Origin: an uncultured Bacilli bacterium
Lineage (GTDB): Bacteria > Bacillota_I > Bacilli_A > RF39 > UBA660
NCBI GenBank assembly: GCA_947589735.1
Contig: CANQCR010000002.1
Location: forward strand, 1-64,000
DNA: 64,000 nt
Direction: 5' to 3'
Part shown: piece by piece, positions 47,877-57,227 of the stretch
Numbering within the stretch: position 1 is the stretch's first letter
Layout: each line of letters starts with the position of its first letter
Notes under the pieces: model-generated
Database searches by the model: none
Told to the model about the DNA's origin: nothing
What the model saw: the letters and a program-made list of their open reading frames with translations, nothing else
Made by a program: the position numbers and the translations under genes

Positions 47877-48157
47877 ATGTTCGACTTAGTATCCTTTTTG
47901 ATTATTATGGAGACTTATTAACTAAAAGGCAACAAGCATTTTTTAAAGATTATTACTTTGATAATTTGACACTTCAAGAAATCGCTGATAACAATGGTAT
48001 TAGTAGAAATGCTGTTCATAAAACCTTAACTGCAATTAATCAAAAATTAGAGTATTATGAAAATACTTTATCCTTAATGGCTAAGGCGGAACAAATCAAA
48101 GAACTTATCAAAGATTTAAGTGAAGAAAAACGTGAAAAAATAGAAGAGTTAATATAG
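47870..48157 (+). CDS. ylxM: YlxM-like HTH protein of the SRP operon
   Basis: LFDYYGDLLTKRQQAFFKDYYFDNLTLQEIADNNGISRNAVHKTL. Confidence 0.88.
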   Translation: MVDVRLSILFDYYGDLLTKRQQAFFKDYYFDNLTLQEIADNNGISRNAVHKTLTAINQKLEYYENTLSLMAKAEQIKELIKDLSEEKREKIEELI

Positions 48158-48169
48158 ATAAGAAGGGTG

Positions 48170-49933
48170 ATGACTATGTTTGGAAAAATTGTATACATTA
48201 GTGATAACATTGCGCATGTTGAAGTTCCTAAAACGGATGAAGTTGTCGTTAATTTAATGAATCGTCATGTCGTTTTTGAGGATGAAGATAAGAAGATACT
48301 AGGTGAAGTTGAAGATATCTCTCCAGAAATTATGAAGATTCGTTTTTTAGGGGAACTTACTAAAGATAGCTTTATTGGTGGTGTTTTAAGAAAACCTAAT
48401 TTAACAGCTAAAACAAGACTTATTAATGAAGATGAACTTAAAATTATTATGGGTGATCCCGGGGAAGGTTCATTTGTTTTAGGTGTTAGTCCTTTGTACG
48501 ATGAGAAACCAATTAACATCAATATTAATGAAGTTTGCAGTAACCATCTAGCTATTTTTGGTAATACTGGTAGTGGTAAATCATATGGTGTTGCTAGATT
48601 TATTCAAAGCTTATTCTATGATCCTAAGTTTGTCCCACTACGCTCTAACTTTATGATTTTTGATGCTTATGGTGAGTATCACAATGCGTTTAAAAATCTA
48701 AGTCAAATTAATCCTAATTATAACTTTAAGTTTTATACAACTAATAAATCTCAATTAAAAGAGGGTGGCGAGCTTTTACGTATTCCTCTTTGGTTATTAG
48801 GTGTCGATGATTTTGCTTTACTTCTTAGTGCTGAAAAGCATTCACAATTACCAATTATTGAGCGAATGATAAAGCTTGTTCGGGTTTTTGCTACGGAAGG
48901 TGATATTAGTACTAGATATAAAAACCACTTAATAGCGAAAGCCATTATGGATATTATGTATACGAATCAAACATCCGCTAGTAAAAGAAATGATATATTC
49001 TCTATCTTAGCTAGTTGTTCGACACAACAATTTAATCTAGAAGCACCTGTTCAAGGTATTGGTTATGTTCGAAAATTCCGTGATTGTTTCTTAATTGATA
49101 CCGCTGGACAATTCACTGAAAGTGTTTTAGTAACACAATATATTACATCATTTATTGATGAGGAATTGGAAAAATATGAACCAACAGCTAATCATTTCTT
49201 TACCTTGGATGATGTTGAAAAGGCTTTACAGTTCACTTTAATTTCGGAAGGTTTACTTCGAAATGAAAAATTATATAATGAAGCTATTACTTTAAAAGTT
49301 CGTCTTCATGCTTTAGCTGTTGGCGAGAATAAAGAGTTCTTTAATTATCCACAGTATATAACAATGGAAAATTATATTGCTTCTTTAGTTACTTATAATA
49401 ATAAAAAAGCTCAAATTGTTAACTTTAACTTAGAGGATGCGGATGATCGCTTATCTAAAACAATTGTTAAGATTTATGCTAAGTTGTTCTTTGATTTTAC
49501 TAAACGGTTAAATGAAAGAGCATCTATTCCATTCCATTTAGTTTTAGAGGAATCACACCGTTATGTTCAAAATGATAATGATAACTTCTTACTTGGTTAT
49601 AATATCTTTGAACGTATCGCTAAAGAGGGTCGTAAGTTTGGTATGTTACTTTTCTTAATCTCACAGCGTCCCGTTGAATTATCGGAAACCGTTATCTCCC
49701 AATGCAGTAACTTCTTAATCTTTAAGATGACGCACCCAAGAGATCTTGAATATATGGAAAAGATGTTACCAAATATGAGTGCGGAAATTATGGAAAAACA
49801 AAAGAGTTTACAACCAGGTACTTGCGTTGCTTTTGGTAGAGCTTTTAGTATTCCGATGATTGTTAAAATGCCACTTCCAAATCCTGAACCATATAGTACG
49901 AATGCTGATATTGTTGGTCGTTGGACACATTAA
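48170..49933 (+). CDS. HerA-like (DUF87) ATPase
   Basis: Walker A GNTGSGKSYGVARFIQ, FMIFDAYGEYHNAF, LVLEESHRYVQ, LFLISQRPVELSETVISQCSNFLIFKM. Confidence 0.88.
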   Translation: MTMFGKIVYISDNIAHVEVPKTDEVVVNLMNRHVVFEDEDKKILGEVEDISPEIMKIRFLGELTKDSFIGGVLRKPNLTAKTRLINEDELKIIMGDPGEGSFVLGVSPLYDEKPINININEVCSNHLAIFGNTGSGKSYGVARFIQSLFYDPKFVPLRSNFMIFDAYGEYHNAFKNLSQINPNYNFKFYTTNKSQLKEGGELLRIPLWLLGVDDFALLLSAEKHSQLPIIERMIKLVRVFATEGDISTRYKNHLIAKAIMDIMYTNQTSASKRNDIFSILASCSTQQFNLEAPVQGIGYVRKFRDCFLIDTAGQFTESVLVTQYITSFIDEELEKYEPTANHFFTLDDVEKALQFTLISEGLLRNEKLYNEAITLKVRLHALAVGENKEFFNYPQYITMENYIASLVTYNNKKAQIVNFNLEDADDRLSKTIVKIYAKLFFDFTKRLNERASIPFHLVLEESHRYVQNDNDNFLLGYNIFERIAKEGRKFGMLLFLISQRPVELSETVISQCSNFLIFKMTHPRDLEYMEKMLPNMSAEIMEKQKSLQPGTCVAFGRAFSIPMIVKMPLPNPEPYSTNADIVGRWTH

Positions 49934-49962
49934 AAAAGTTATCTTTGGATAACTTTTTTTAT
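49931..49962 (+). terminator. intrinsic terminator
   Basis: AAAAAAGTTATCTTTGGATAACTTTTTTT. Confidence 0.85.
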
Positions 49963-49972
49963 ATACTTAATT

Positions 49973-50569
49973 ATGAATAATTTAATTGCGCATCGCTCAC
50001 TTGACAAACATCAGTATCCGGAAAATAGCCTTTTAGCTAGTTTGTTTTGCCTTAAGCAAGAATATATTTTGGGTATTGAAATTGATGTTCGGATGACTAA
50101 AGATAAAAAAATGATTATGTACCATAATTATTTATACAATTTTAAAAAGGTTACTAATTTAAAATATAGTGAGTTAATTAATATCGATAAGTTAGAAGAT
50201 TTATTAAAAAAGATTAACTCTTCGAAAATAATTTTGCTTGATCTTAAATGTGAAGATGATAATGATACGGATTATCTTAAGCATCTTCTTCGCCTTTTAA
50301 ATAAATATCCCTTAAATTATTATTTATGTTCTTTTAATTATGCTCTTACCAAAAAGCTTACAGCAATGACAAAATATCCGGTGGGTTTATTTATTAGTGA
50401 TTTAATCAATAAAAATAAAGATTATAAGCATCTTTCTTTTTTAGCTTTATCACGCCATAGTTATTTTGATATTCCCTTTGATACGAAAATGGCTTGGACA
50501 ATTAATGATACGAAAGAGATTTATAAATATGAGTACATTATAACCGATACGCCTTATTTATTATCATAG
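49973..50569 (+). CDS. glycerophosphodiester phosphodiesterase family protein
   Basis: IAHRSLDKHQYPENSLLAS, GIEIDVRMTKDKKMIMYHN. Confidence 0.8.
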   Translation: MNNLIAHRSLDKHQYPENSLLASLFCLKQEYILGIEIDVRMTKDKKMIMYHNYLYNFKKVTNLKYSELINIDKLEDLLKKINSSKIILLDLKCEDDNDTDYLKHLLRLLNKYPLNYYLCSFNYALTKKLTAMTKYPVGLFISDLINKNKDYKHLSFLALSRHSYFDIPFDTKMAWTINDTKEIYKYEYIITDTPYLLS

Positions 50570-51039
50570 TAAGAGGCTTTTTCCGTTATAATCATTGCTT
50601 TAGAATCAATTAGTTTAATAAGTCTGACGAGTGAAAATTTCTTTTTTCTAGGAATCATAATAAGTAGGACTTTCTTTTTATCATTTATTCCCTCGCCATC
50701 AATCGTTGTTACTTGATAATTTAAAGCTCGAAGGCCATCGATTAGTTTATTATCATCTTCAGTAATACAAGTAATCATATTTTCGCCCAAGGCTATTTTT
50801 TCTTCGATAAGACATCCTAAATAGGAACCGGTAAAACAACCTAGGGCAAATGCGACAATTTTAAGGGGTTTACTTGTAAAATTATGGAGCAGAGCAACCG
50901 TCGCATAAATCCAAATAATAGCAATAAAAATATTTAAGATAGCGCCTAATAATTTCTTTTGATTAGAAATGACAATAATTCTAATCGTTGTTAAAATATT
51001 TTCTAAAGTTTTAGCTCCAAAAATCAATATATATTGCAC
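50554..51039 (-). CDS. UPF0316/DUF5698-type membrane protein with DUF2179-like tail
   Basis: ENILTTIRIIVISNQKKLLGAILNIFIAIIWIYA; soluble C-terminal ITCITEDDNKLIDGLRALNYQVTTIDGEG. Confidence 0.8.
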   Translation of the reverse strand: MQYILIFGAKTLENILTTIRIIVISNQKKLLGAILNIFIAIIWIYATVALLHNFTSKPLKIVAFALGCFTGSYLGCLIEEKIALGENMITCITEDDNKLIDGLRALNYQVTTIDGEGINDKKKVLLIMIPRKKKFSLVRLIKLIDSKAMIITEKASYYDNK

Positions 51040-51136
51040 GCTCTCACCATTTTTATTATTTGATTAAATGGTATTTATATACAAAAAGATAGATTTTTTA
51101 ACATTTAAAATGTTATAATGAGATGTAGGTGATAAT

Positions 51137-52435
51137 ATGTTTGAAAGTTTAGGCGATCGCTTACAATCAGCTGTCAATAAAATTAAAGGCTATGGTAAAA
51201 TTACCGAGGATAATATCAGTGACGTAACAAGAGAAATCCGCCTTGCTTTACTAGAAGCCGATGTTAACTATAAAGTTGTTAAAGAGTTTATTAATAATGT
51301 TAAAGAAAAAGCTTTAGGGGAAGAGGTAGCAAAATCTTTAAAACCCGGTGAGATGTTTGTTAAGATCTTAAAAGATGAACTTGTTGATCTTTTAGGTGGT
51401 GATGATGCGCCTCTTTATATGAGTGGTCATCCATCTGTTTTAATGCTTGTCGGCCTACAAGGTAGTGGTAAAACGACAACCATTGGTAAACTAGCTCTTC
51501 GCTTACGAAAAAAGGAAAAGAAGCGTCCTTTATTAGTTGCCTGTGACGTTTATCGTCCTGCTGCTATTGATCAGTTAAAAACATTAGGACGAGAACTTAA
51601 TATTGAGGTTTATTCCGAAGGTAAGGGTAATCCTGTTGAAATAAGTAAAAATGCGATTAAGTATGCGAAAGAAAATAATTATGATTATGTTTTAATTGAT
51701 ACGGCTGGTCGGTTGCATATCGATGAAGAGTTGATGGACGAATTAAATAACATTAACTCTGAAGTAAATCCCGATGAGGTTCTACTAGTTATCGATAGTA
51801 TGACTGGTCAAGATGCGATTAATGTTATTGAGGGCTTCAATAATAAGTTACCTCTTACGGGCGCTATTTTAACGAAATTAGATGGCGACACTAGAGGTGG
51901 TGCGGCTTTATCAATTCGTCATCTTACCAATGTTCCAATTAAGTTTATCGGTATTAGTGAAAAATTAGATGGCTTAGATGAGTTCCACCCTGATCGGATG
52001 GCTTCTAGAATCCTTGGTATGGGCGATCTTATGACGATGATCGAAAAAGCTGAAGACGTGATTGATCAAGATGAAGCAATGAAAACGGCTAAAAGAATGC
52101 AGGAAGGAAAATTTGATCTTGAAGACTTTTTAAGTGCCCTAAAGCAAGTTAAAAAGCTAGGACCTTTAGAAAATTTAATTAAAATGATGCCGGGTATGCC
52201 AAAAGAAGCACGTAATTTAAAAGTTAATCCTAAAGATATGGCTCATATTGAGGCGATTGTCTTATCGATGACACCATATGAACGAAGACATCCAGAATGT
52301 CTTAAGAATAGTCGTAAAATCCGCATATCTAAAGGATGCAATCGGCCGGTTGAAGAGATTAATCGTCTTCTTAAACAATTTGAAGAGATGAAAAAAATGA
52401 TGAAGATGATGAAAAATGGGAAAATGCCATTTTAA
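51137..52435 (+). CDS. ffh: signal recognition particle protein Ffh
   Basis: GLQGSGKTTTIGKLALRLR, DTAGRLHIDEELM, M-domain with MTPYERRHPE and Met-rich tail. Confidence 0.97.
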   Translation: MFESLGDRLQSAVNKIKGYGKITEDNISDVTREIRLALLEADVNYKVVKEFINNVKEKALGEEVAKSLKPGEMFVKILKDELVDLLGGDDAPLYMSGHPSVLMLVGLQGSGKTTTIGKLALRLRKKEKKRPLLVACDVYRPAAIDQLKTLGRELNIEVYSEGKGNPVEISKNAIKYAKENNYDYVLIDTAGRLHIDEELMDELNNINSEVNPDEVLLVIDSMTGQDAINVIEGFNNKLPLTGAILTKLDGDTRGGAALSIRHLTNVPIKFIGISEKLDGLDEFHPDRMASRILGMGDLMTMIEKAEDVIDQDEAMKTAKRMQEGKFDLEDFLSALKQVKKLGPLENLIKMMPGMPKEARNLKVNPKDMAHIEAIVLSMTPYERRHPECLKNSRKIRISKGCNRPVEEINRLLKQFEEMKKMMKMMKNGKMPF

Positions 52436-52459
52436 AGTGTAGCGATACACTTTTTTTAA
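52434..52459 (+). terminator. intrinsic terminator
   Basis: AAAGTGTAGCGATACACTTTTTTT. Confidence 0.85.
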
Positions 52460-52565
52460 TGTTATTAATGTCATAAAAACTGTCAGATATTAACTTTCAT
52501 AGACGCTATAATCTTGCCTATTTACTAACTCTATGTTATCATTATTACAATAGGGTAGTGGTGTG

Positions 52566-55229
52566 ATGAACAAAGATTTTCAACTGATGACCGAAGAAGA
52601 AATTCTTCAAAGTTTAAAAACAAATATTAATGGTCTAACCGATAATGAAGCAAGTGAAAGACTATTTTCTTATGGATTTAATGAACTACCTAAAAAGAAA
52701 AAGGATGGTATCATTAAAATCTTTTTTATGCAATTTTTAAATGCCATTACAATGATTATGATTGCAGCTGCCGTTTTATCTTTTTTAATTCATGAATATA
52801 CTGATGCGATAGCCATTATTTTTATCATTATGGCGGATGCAATTATGGGTACTATTCAAGAATGGCGCGCTAATAAGAGCGCAGAAGCCTTGGCTAATAT
52901 GATTCGGATGAAAACAACTGTTATAAGAGGTGGCAAAGAAGAAGAAATCGATGCTGCTTATTTAACTTTAGGTGATATTGTATCTTTACAATCCGGTGAT
53001 AAAGTACCGGCTGATGGTCGTATTTTAGAGTGTAACAATTTAACGATTGACGAATCTGTTTTAACAGGGGAGTCTTTAGCTAGCAATAAAACTGATGATA
53101 TCCCACTTGAGGTAAAACCAGTGAGTGATGCTAAAAATATGTTATATGCGGGTACTAGTATCCTAACCGGACGGGCAAAAGCTGTTATTGTTGCCACGGG
53201 AGCAAACACCGAAATTGGTAAAATTGCATCTAAAGTAATTAATACAGAAGATACACCATCGCCACTTACTATTAGAATGAATAAGTTTACGAAACAAATT
53301 AGTATTTTAATAGTTATTATTGCGGTTTTATTAATTTTCCTTCTTCTAGGAAAAGACTATACTTTAGATGAGATTTTTATGTCTGTTGTTGGTCTTGCTG
53401 TTTCCGCTATGCCAGAAGGACTTCCACTCGCTTTAACACTTGCTTTGACAATTGGTTCAAGTCGGATGGGACGTCGTAATGTTATTGTTAAAAAATTAAA
53501 TGCTGTTGAATCACTTGGTAGCTGTACTGTTATTGCTAGTGATAAAACGGGTACTTTAACAGTAAATGAGCAAACAGCTAAGAAAATTGTTTTACCTAGC
53601 GGTGATGCCTTTGAAGTATCAGGAACGGGGTATAATGACAATGGTAAAATTATGGGGCCAAAATCTTTAATGCCTCATGCTTTAGCGATTGCTAAATTAG
53701 GATATTTAAATAATGAAGCAGGTCTTACTTATGAAGATAATATGTGGCTTAGTTATGGCGATAGTATTGATGTCGCTTTCTTGGCTCTAGGTAAAAAAGC
53801 GCATTTAAATCTTGATAACTATGATAAATTAGGGGGTATCCCTTATGAGTCAGAAAATAAGTATTCAGCTATTTATTTTCAAAATAATGATGGCGTTATG
53901 TGTACCGTTAAAGGATCTTTAGAAACGGTTTTTACGTTCTGTGATAAGATGCTTGTTGGAAACCGCGTTGTCCCAATTGATAAAGATGTTATTTTAAAAC
54001 AAAATGAGGCTTTAGCTCGTGATGGATACCGCGTTATTGCCTTGGCAGCTAGTGAATTTAAATCTTTTGTAAAGAAAGCTAATTATACGGCGGATGATAT
54101 CCCACCACTCGTTTTCTTTGGGCTTGTCGCTTTTATTGATCCAATTAGAGAAGAAGCGAAAGACTCTATTAAAAAATGTAAGAAAGCGGGTATTAGAGTT
54201 GTTATGGTAACGGGTGATCACCCCTTAACAGCTTATAGTATTGCTAGAGATTTAGGATTAACGAATACCTATGATGAAGTAGCAACCGGGGACGATATTG
54301 CTGAGGCTTTAGCGCTTGGTCATGATAGTTTTGATAAATATGTTAATACTAAAAGAGTATTTACAAGAGTAACGCCTCTTCAAAAGCTTGAAATTATTGA
54401 AGCTTATAAAAGAAATGGCGAGTTTGTCGCTGTAACTGGTGATGGGGTGAATGATGCCCCAGCGATTAAAGCTGCTAATATCGGTATTGCAATGGGTAGC
54501 GGATCGGATGTTGCTAAAGAAACGAGTAATATGATTATTATTGATGATAACTTTATGTCCATTGTATCGGGTATTGAAGAGGGACGTAATGCTTATGCTA
54601 ATATTCGTAAAGTTGTTTATATGTTAGTATCGTGTGGCCTAGCTGAAGTATTGTTCTTTAGTTTATCCATTTTATTAGGTTTACCAATGCCACTTGTGGC
54701 TGTTCAATTATTATGGCTTAATCTAGTTACGGATGGTTTACAAGATCTTGCTTTATCCTTTGAAAAAGAAGAAGAGGATGCCATGAATGAAAAACCTCGT
54801 AGTCCAAGTGAACCATTATTTGATAAATTATTGATTCAAGAAATTGCGGTATCAGGATTATTCATCGGCCTTATCGTTTTCCTTGTTTGGTTTATATTAT
54901 TAAAAGAGTTCAATATGGACACGACTCTAGCTAGAGGTTATATTATGGCTCTTATGGTATTTATGCAAAATATTCATGTCTTTAACTGCCGCAGTGAGAA
55001 AAAATCTACTTTTAAAATTAGTTTATCTAGTAACTGGTTTGTATCTGTTGCTGTCTTCTCATCAATTGGTTTACAAATATTAATTATGGAAGTACCATTC
55101 TTAAGTCATTTCTTAAGTACCGAAAGTATTCCTGTTAATCACCTTATCTTACTATTACTTGCGTCTTTACCAGTTTTAGTCATTATGGAATTATTTAAAT
55201 TACTAAAAAGAGCAAAAGAGGCATCATAA
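52566..55229 (+). CDS. P-type cation-transporting ATPase (Ca2+-ATPase-like)
   Basis: PEGLPLALTLAL, SDKTGTLTVNEQT, MVTGDHPLTAYSIA, TGDGVNDAPAIKAANIGIAMG. Confidence 0.93.
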   Translation: MNKDFQLMTEEEILQSLKTNINGLTDNEASERLFSYGFNELPKKKKDGIIKIFFMQFLNAITMIMIAAAVLSFLIHEYTDAIAIIFIIMADAIMGTIQEWRANKSAEALANMIRMKTTVIRGGKEEEIDAAYLTLGDIVSLQSGDKVPADGRILECNNLTIDESVLTGESLASNKTDDIPLEVKPVSDAKNMLYAGTSILTGRAKAVIVATGANTEIGKIASKVINTEDTPSPLTIRMNKFTKQISILIVIIAVLLIFLLLGKDYTLDEIFMSVVGLAVSAMPEGLPLALTLALTIGSSRMGRRNVIVKKLNAVESLGSCTVIASDKTGTLTVNEQTAKKIVLPSGDAFEVSGTGYNDNGKIMGPKSLMPHALAIAKLGYLNNEAGLTYEDNMWLSYGDSIDVAFLALGKKAHLNLDNYDKLGGIPYESENKYSAIYFQNNDGVMCTVKGSLETVFTFCDKMLVGNRVVPIDKDVILKQNEALARDGYRVIALAASEFKSFVKKANYTADDIPPLVFFGLVAFIDPIREEAKDSIKKCKKAGIRVVMVTGDHPLTAYSIARDLGLTNTYDEVATGDDIAEALALGHDSFDKYVNTKRVFTRVTPLQKLEIIEAYKRNGEFVAVTGDGVNDAPAIKAANIGIAMGSGSDVAKETSNMIIIDDNFMSIVSGIEEGRNAYANIRKVVYMLVSCGLAEVLFFSLSILLGLPMPLVAVQLLWLNLVTDGLQDLALSFEKEEEDAMNEKPRSPSEPLFDKLLIQEIAVSGLFIGLIVFLVWFILLKEFNMDTTLARGYIMALMVFMQNIHVFNCRSEKKSTFKISLSSNWFVSVAVFSSIGLQILIMEVPFLSHFLSTESIPVNHLILLLLASLPVLVIMELFKLLKRAKEAS

Positions 55230-55999
55230 TGTTTGATATTGAAGATTTTGTTATTGTTAATCGTGGCTTGAAAAGAGAAGTTAACCAAGATAATATCTAT
55301 GTTAATGGCTTTAGTTTACCACTTCATAATGATGGGTTTGATAATTATCAAAAAAAGATAAACAGTTCATCAGATACACTTATCTATGGCGTGTTTGATG
55401 GCGTTGGTGGATTAATTAATGGTGAGGTATCATCCTTTAAAGCCACTCATAATATCGATTTAAAAAAAGGCGTATCTTCCTTTTTAAAAGAAGCTAATCA
55501 TGCGATTATCAAAAATAATCAAGAAGAAAAAATGGCTAGTGGTTCGACCGCCTCAATTATAACGATTAAAGGACATAAACTAAATACTTATGAAGTAGGG
55601 GATAGCCCCATCATCATCTATTCTAAGGGACATTTAGAAAAAGTACTGGATGAAAAAAATCCTAAACTACTTAATAATTATTTAGGCAAGGATGAAGATC
55701 TTAAAATAACAACAAATATATATCGTCTTCACCACGATGATCGCATTATCATATGTTCTGATGGCCTTACTAATAATGTTTTAGAAAAAGATATCTTAAA
55801 GATTATTAGTTCTAGTAAAGATGCATCATATATAACCCAAAAGCTTTTAAATCTAGCTCTATTAAATGGTGGGAATGATAATATTTCGATTATTACGTTA
55901 GTCGTTAAAAGAAATTATTATATGTTAGTTTTATTTAGTATTATGCTTCTTTTAATTCTTATCATTATTGTGCAAATTGTTATTCTTCTTTCAATTTGA
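55229..55999 (+). CDS. PP2C-family serine/threonine phosphatase with C-terminal TM
   Basis: REVNQDNIYV, YGVFDGVGGL, SGSTASIITI, GDSPIIIY, ICSDGLTNNV, GGNDNISIITLVV. Confidence 0.88.
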   Translation: MFDIEDFVIVNRGLKREVNQDNIYVNGFSLPLHNDGFDNYQKKINSSSDTLIYGVFDGVGGLINGEVSSFKATHNIDLKKGVSSFLKEANHAIIKNNQEEKMASGSTASIITIKGHKLNTYEVGDSPIIIYSKGHLEKVLDEKNPKLLNNYLGKDEDLKITTNIYRLHHDDRIIICSDGLTNNVLEKDILKIISSSKDASYITQKLLNLALLNGGNDNISIITLVVKRNYYMLVLFSIMLLLILIIIVQIVILLSI

Positions 56000-56024
56000 C
56001 AAAAAGGCATAAATGTGATAGTAT
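55996..56024 (+). promoter_or_regulatory. promoter of riboswitch copy 2
   Basis: TTGACA-N17-TAGTAT; -35 overlaps the TGA stop of the PP2C gene. Confidence 0.8.
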
Positions 56025-56027
56025 ATA

Positions 56028-56156
56028 GCCTGTTGAAAGGGAGTAGTTCTCATTCTTAGAATGGTTTTGGCTCGTCATTCCGGTTTTAATACCCGGGTCA
56101 AAAGATGTGTTATCGAACAAGACTTTTACACAATGGTGTGAAGTCTTGTTTTTTGT
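56028..56156 (+). promoter_or_regulatory. yybP-ykoY-type (Mn2+) riboswitch with terminator
   Basis: GAAAGGGAGTAGTTCTC ... CGTCA ... ACCCGGGTCAAAAGAT ... GAACAAGACTTTTACACAATGGTGTGAAGTCTTGTTTTTT; same layout as 8140-8262. Confidence 0.82.
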
Positions 56157-56241
56157 CTTTTCAAGACCCGGTATTGTGTAAAAGCATTCCTATTCAAAAT
56201 ATTGCAAAGAAAGGAGTATTAAAAGGCAAATAAGAAAAGGA

Positions 56242-56820
56242 GTGAAAATTATGAAAACAAAAATTGTATTAAAAAGTGTGCATCCAGAAGAGTATGGGGA
56301 TATCGAAGTTGAATGTCGTGTTTTAGAAAGAGCTGATATACCAGCTTATATTGATACCATCCCAAAAACGGAAAAGTTTATGGGTGTTAAAGTAGCGCCA
56401 GTTGTAGCTAGACGTGCTACTCCAGGTGAAGTAATTCATACAATGCTTACTACCGAAATTGGTGGTAGATTATATTTATTATCTGAAGAATCTAATACGG
56501 CTAGAGAAGGGGATTATGTTGTAACTAATGTTGGTAGTACATCCAACGAACAATATATCGTTCGTGGTGAGAAGTTTGCCAAAATGTATGAAGCTAATGC
56601 AGATGGAACATTTACACCTGTTCCTGATCCTAGAATGTTAACAAGAGTACCAGAAAATATTATGTTTACAACATCTTGGGGTGCTCCAGCTATATGTTTA
56701 ATGGGATCATTCCTTGTTACATATAGTCCAACATCATTTAATACCCTTGAAAAAGATGCCTTTGCTAAAACTTATGCCCCTTATGTACCATCAAATCCAG
56801 AAAAGAAACTAATAGGTTAA
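56242..56820 (+). CDS. uncharacterised soluble protein (phage-type 'GDYVVTNV..EQYIVRGEKFAKMYE' segment)
   Basis: No TM segments; SD AAAGGAGTG; only gene between riboswitch 2 and its terminator. Confidence 0.75.
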   Translation: MKIMKTKIVLKSVHPEEYGDIEVECRVLERADIPAYIDTIPKTEKFMGVKVAPVVARRATPGEVIHTMLTTEIGGRLYLLSEESNTAREGDYVVTNVGSTSNEQYIVRGEKFAKMYEANADGTFTPVPDPRMLTRVPENIMFTTSWGAPAICLMGSFLVTYSPTSFNTLEKDAFAKTYAPYVPSNPEKKLIG

Positions 56821-56837
56821 ACTATTAGTTTTTTTGC
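56806..56837 (+). terminator. intrinsic terminator
   Basis: AACTAATAGGTTAAACTATTAGTTTTTTTG. Confidence 0.85.
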
Positions 56838-56901
56838 ATAGACATTCGTACATTCCTCTTTAGGGTTTTATCATATTATAGATTAGATAAGGAGGATTTG
56901 T

Positions 56902-57177
56902 ATGTTTAATCGAAATTGCTGTCAAAAAAATAATATGTTTAAATGTGGCTGTGGGGAAAGAGAAGTAGCTAATCAAGTTATTGAACCAACAATAACTAAA
57001 TGTGTTCAAAAAGATTTCTACCATGAGGTACCACATATTTGTCCAATTCATACGCATGTAATTAATCGTCACATTTATAATCATACTTATACACCACAAT
57101 ATACTTGTTCTGAAGAAAATCAAGTTGTTAACAATGATTGTGGAAAATGTAGTGGCTTTATGAATCAACGCTACTAA
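56902..57177 (+). CDS. CotD-like His/Cys-rich spore-coat-type protein
   Basis: EPTITKCVQKDFYHEVPHICPIHTHVINRHIYNHTYTPQYTC resembles the CotD repeat region (VPHIHPxHTTxVNHHxxxH); Cys-rich N-terminus. Confidence 0.65.
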   Translation: MFNRNCCQKNNMFKCGCGEREVANQVIEPTITKCVQKDFYHEVPHICPIHTHVINRHIYNHTYTPQYTCSEENQVVNNDCGKCSGFMNQRY

Positions 57178-57204
57178 GGTGTTTGGCGACAAATACCTTT
57201 TTTA
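57175..57204 (+). terminator. intrinsic terminator
   Basis: AAGGTGTTTGGCGACAAATACCTTTTTT. Confidence 0.8.
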
Positions 57205-57227
57205 TGCATAAAAAAAGGGTTACCCCT

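Noticed and set aside
55229-56156. Riboswitch 2 as regulator of the P-type ATPase
   Set aside because: It is downstream of the ATPase-PP2C genes with its own promoter, so it cannot act in cis on them in the usual way; no similar element was seen upstream of 52566.
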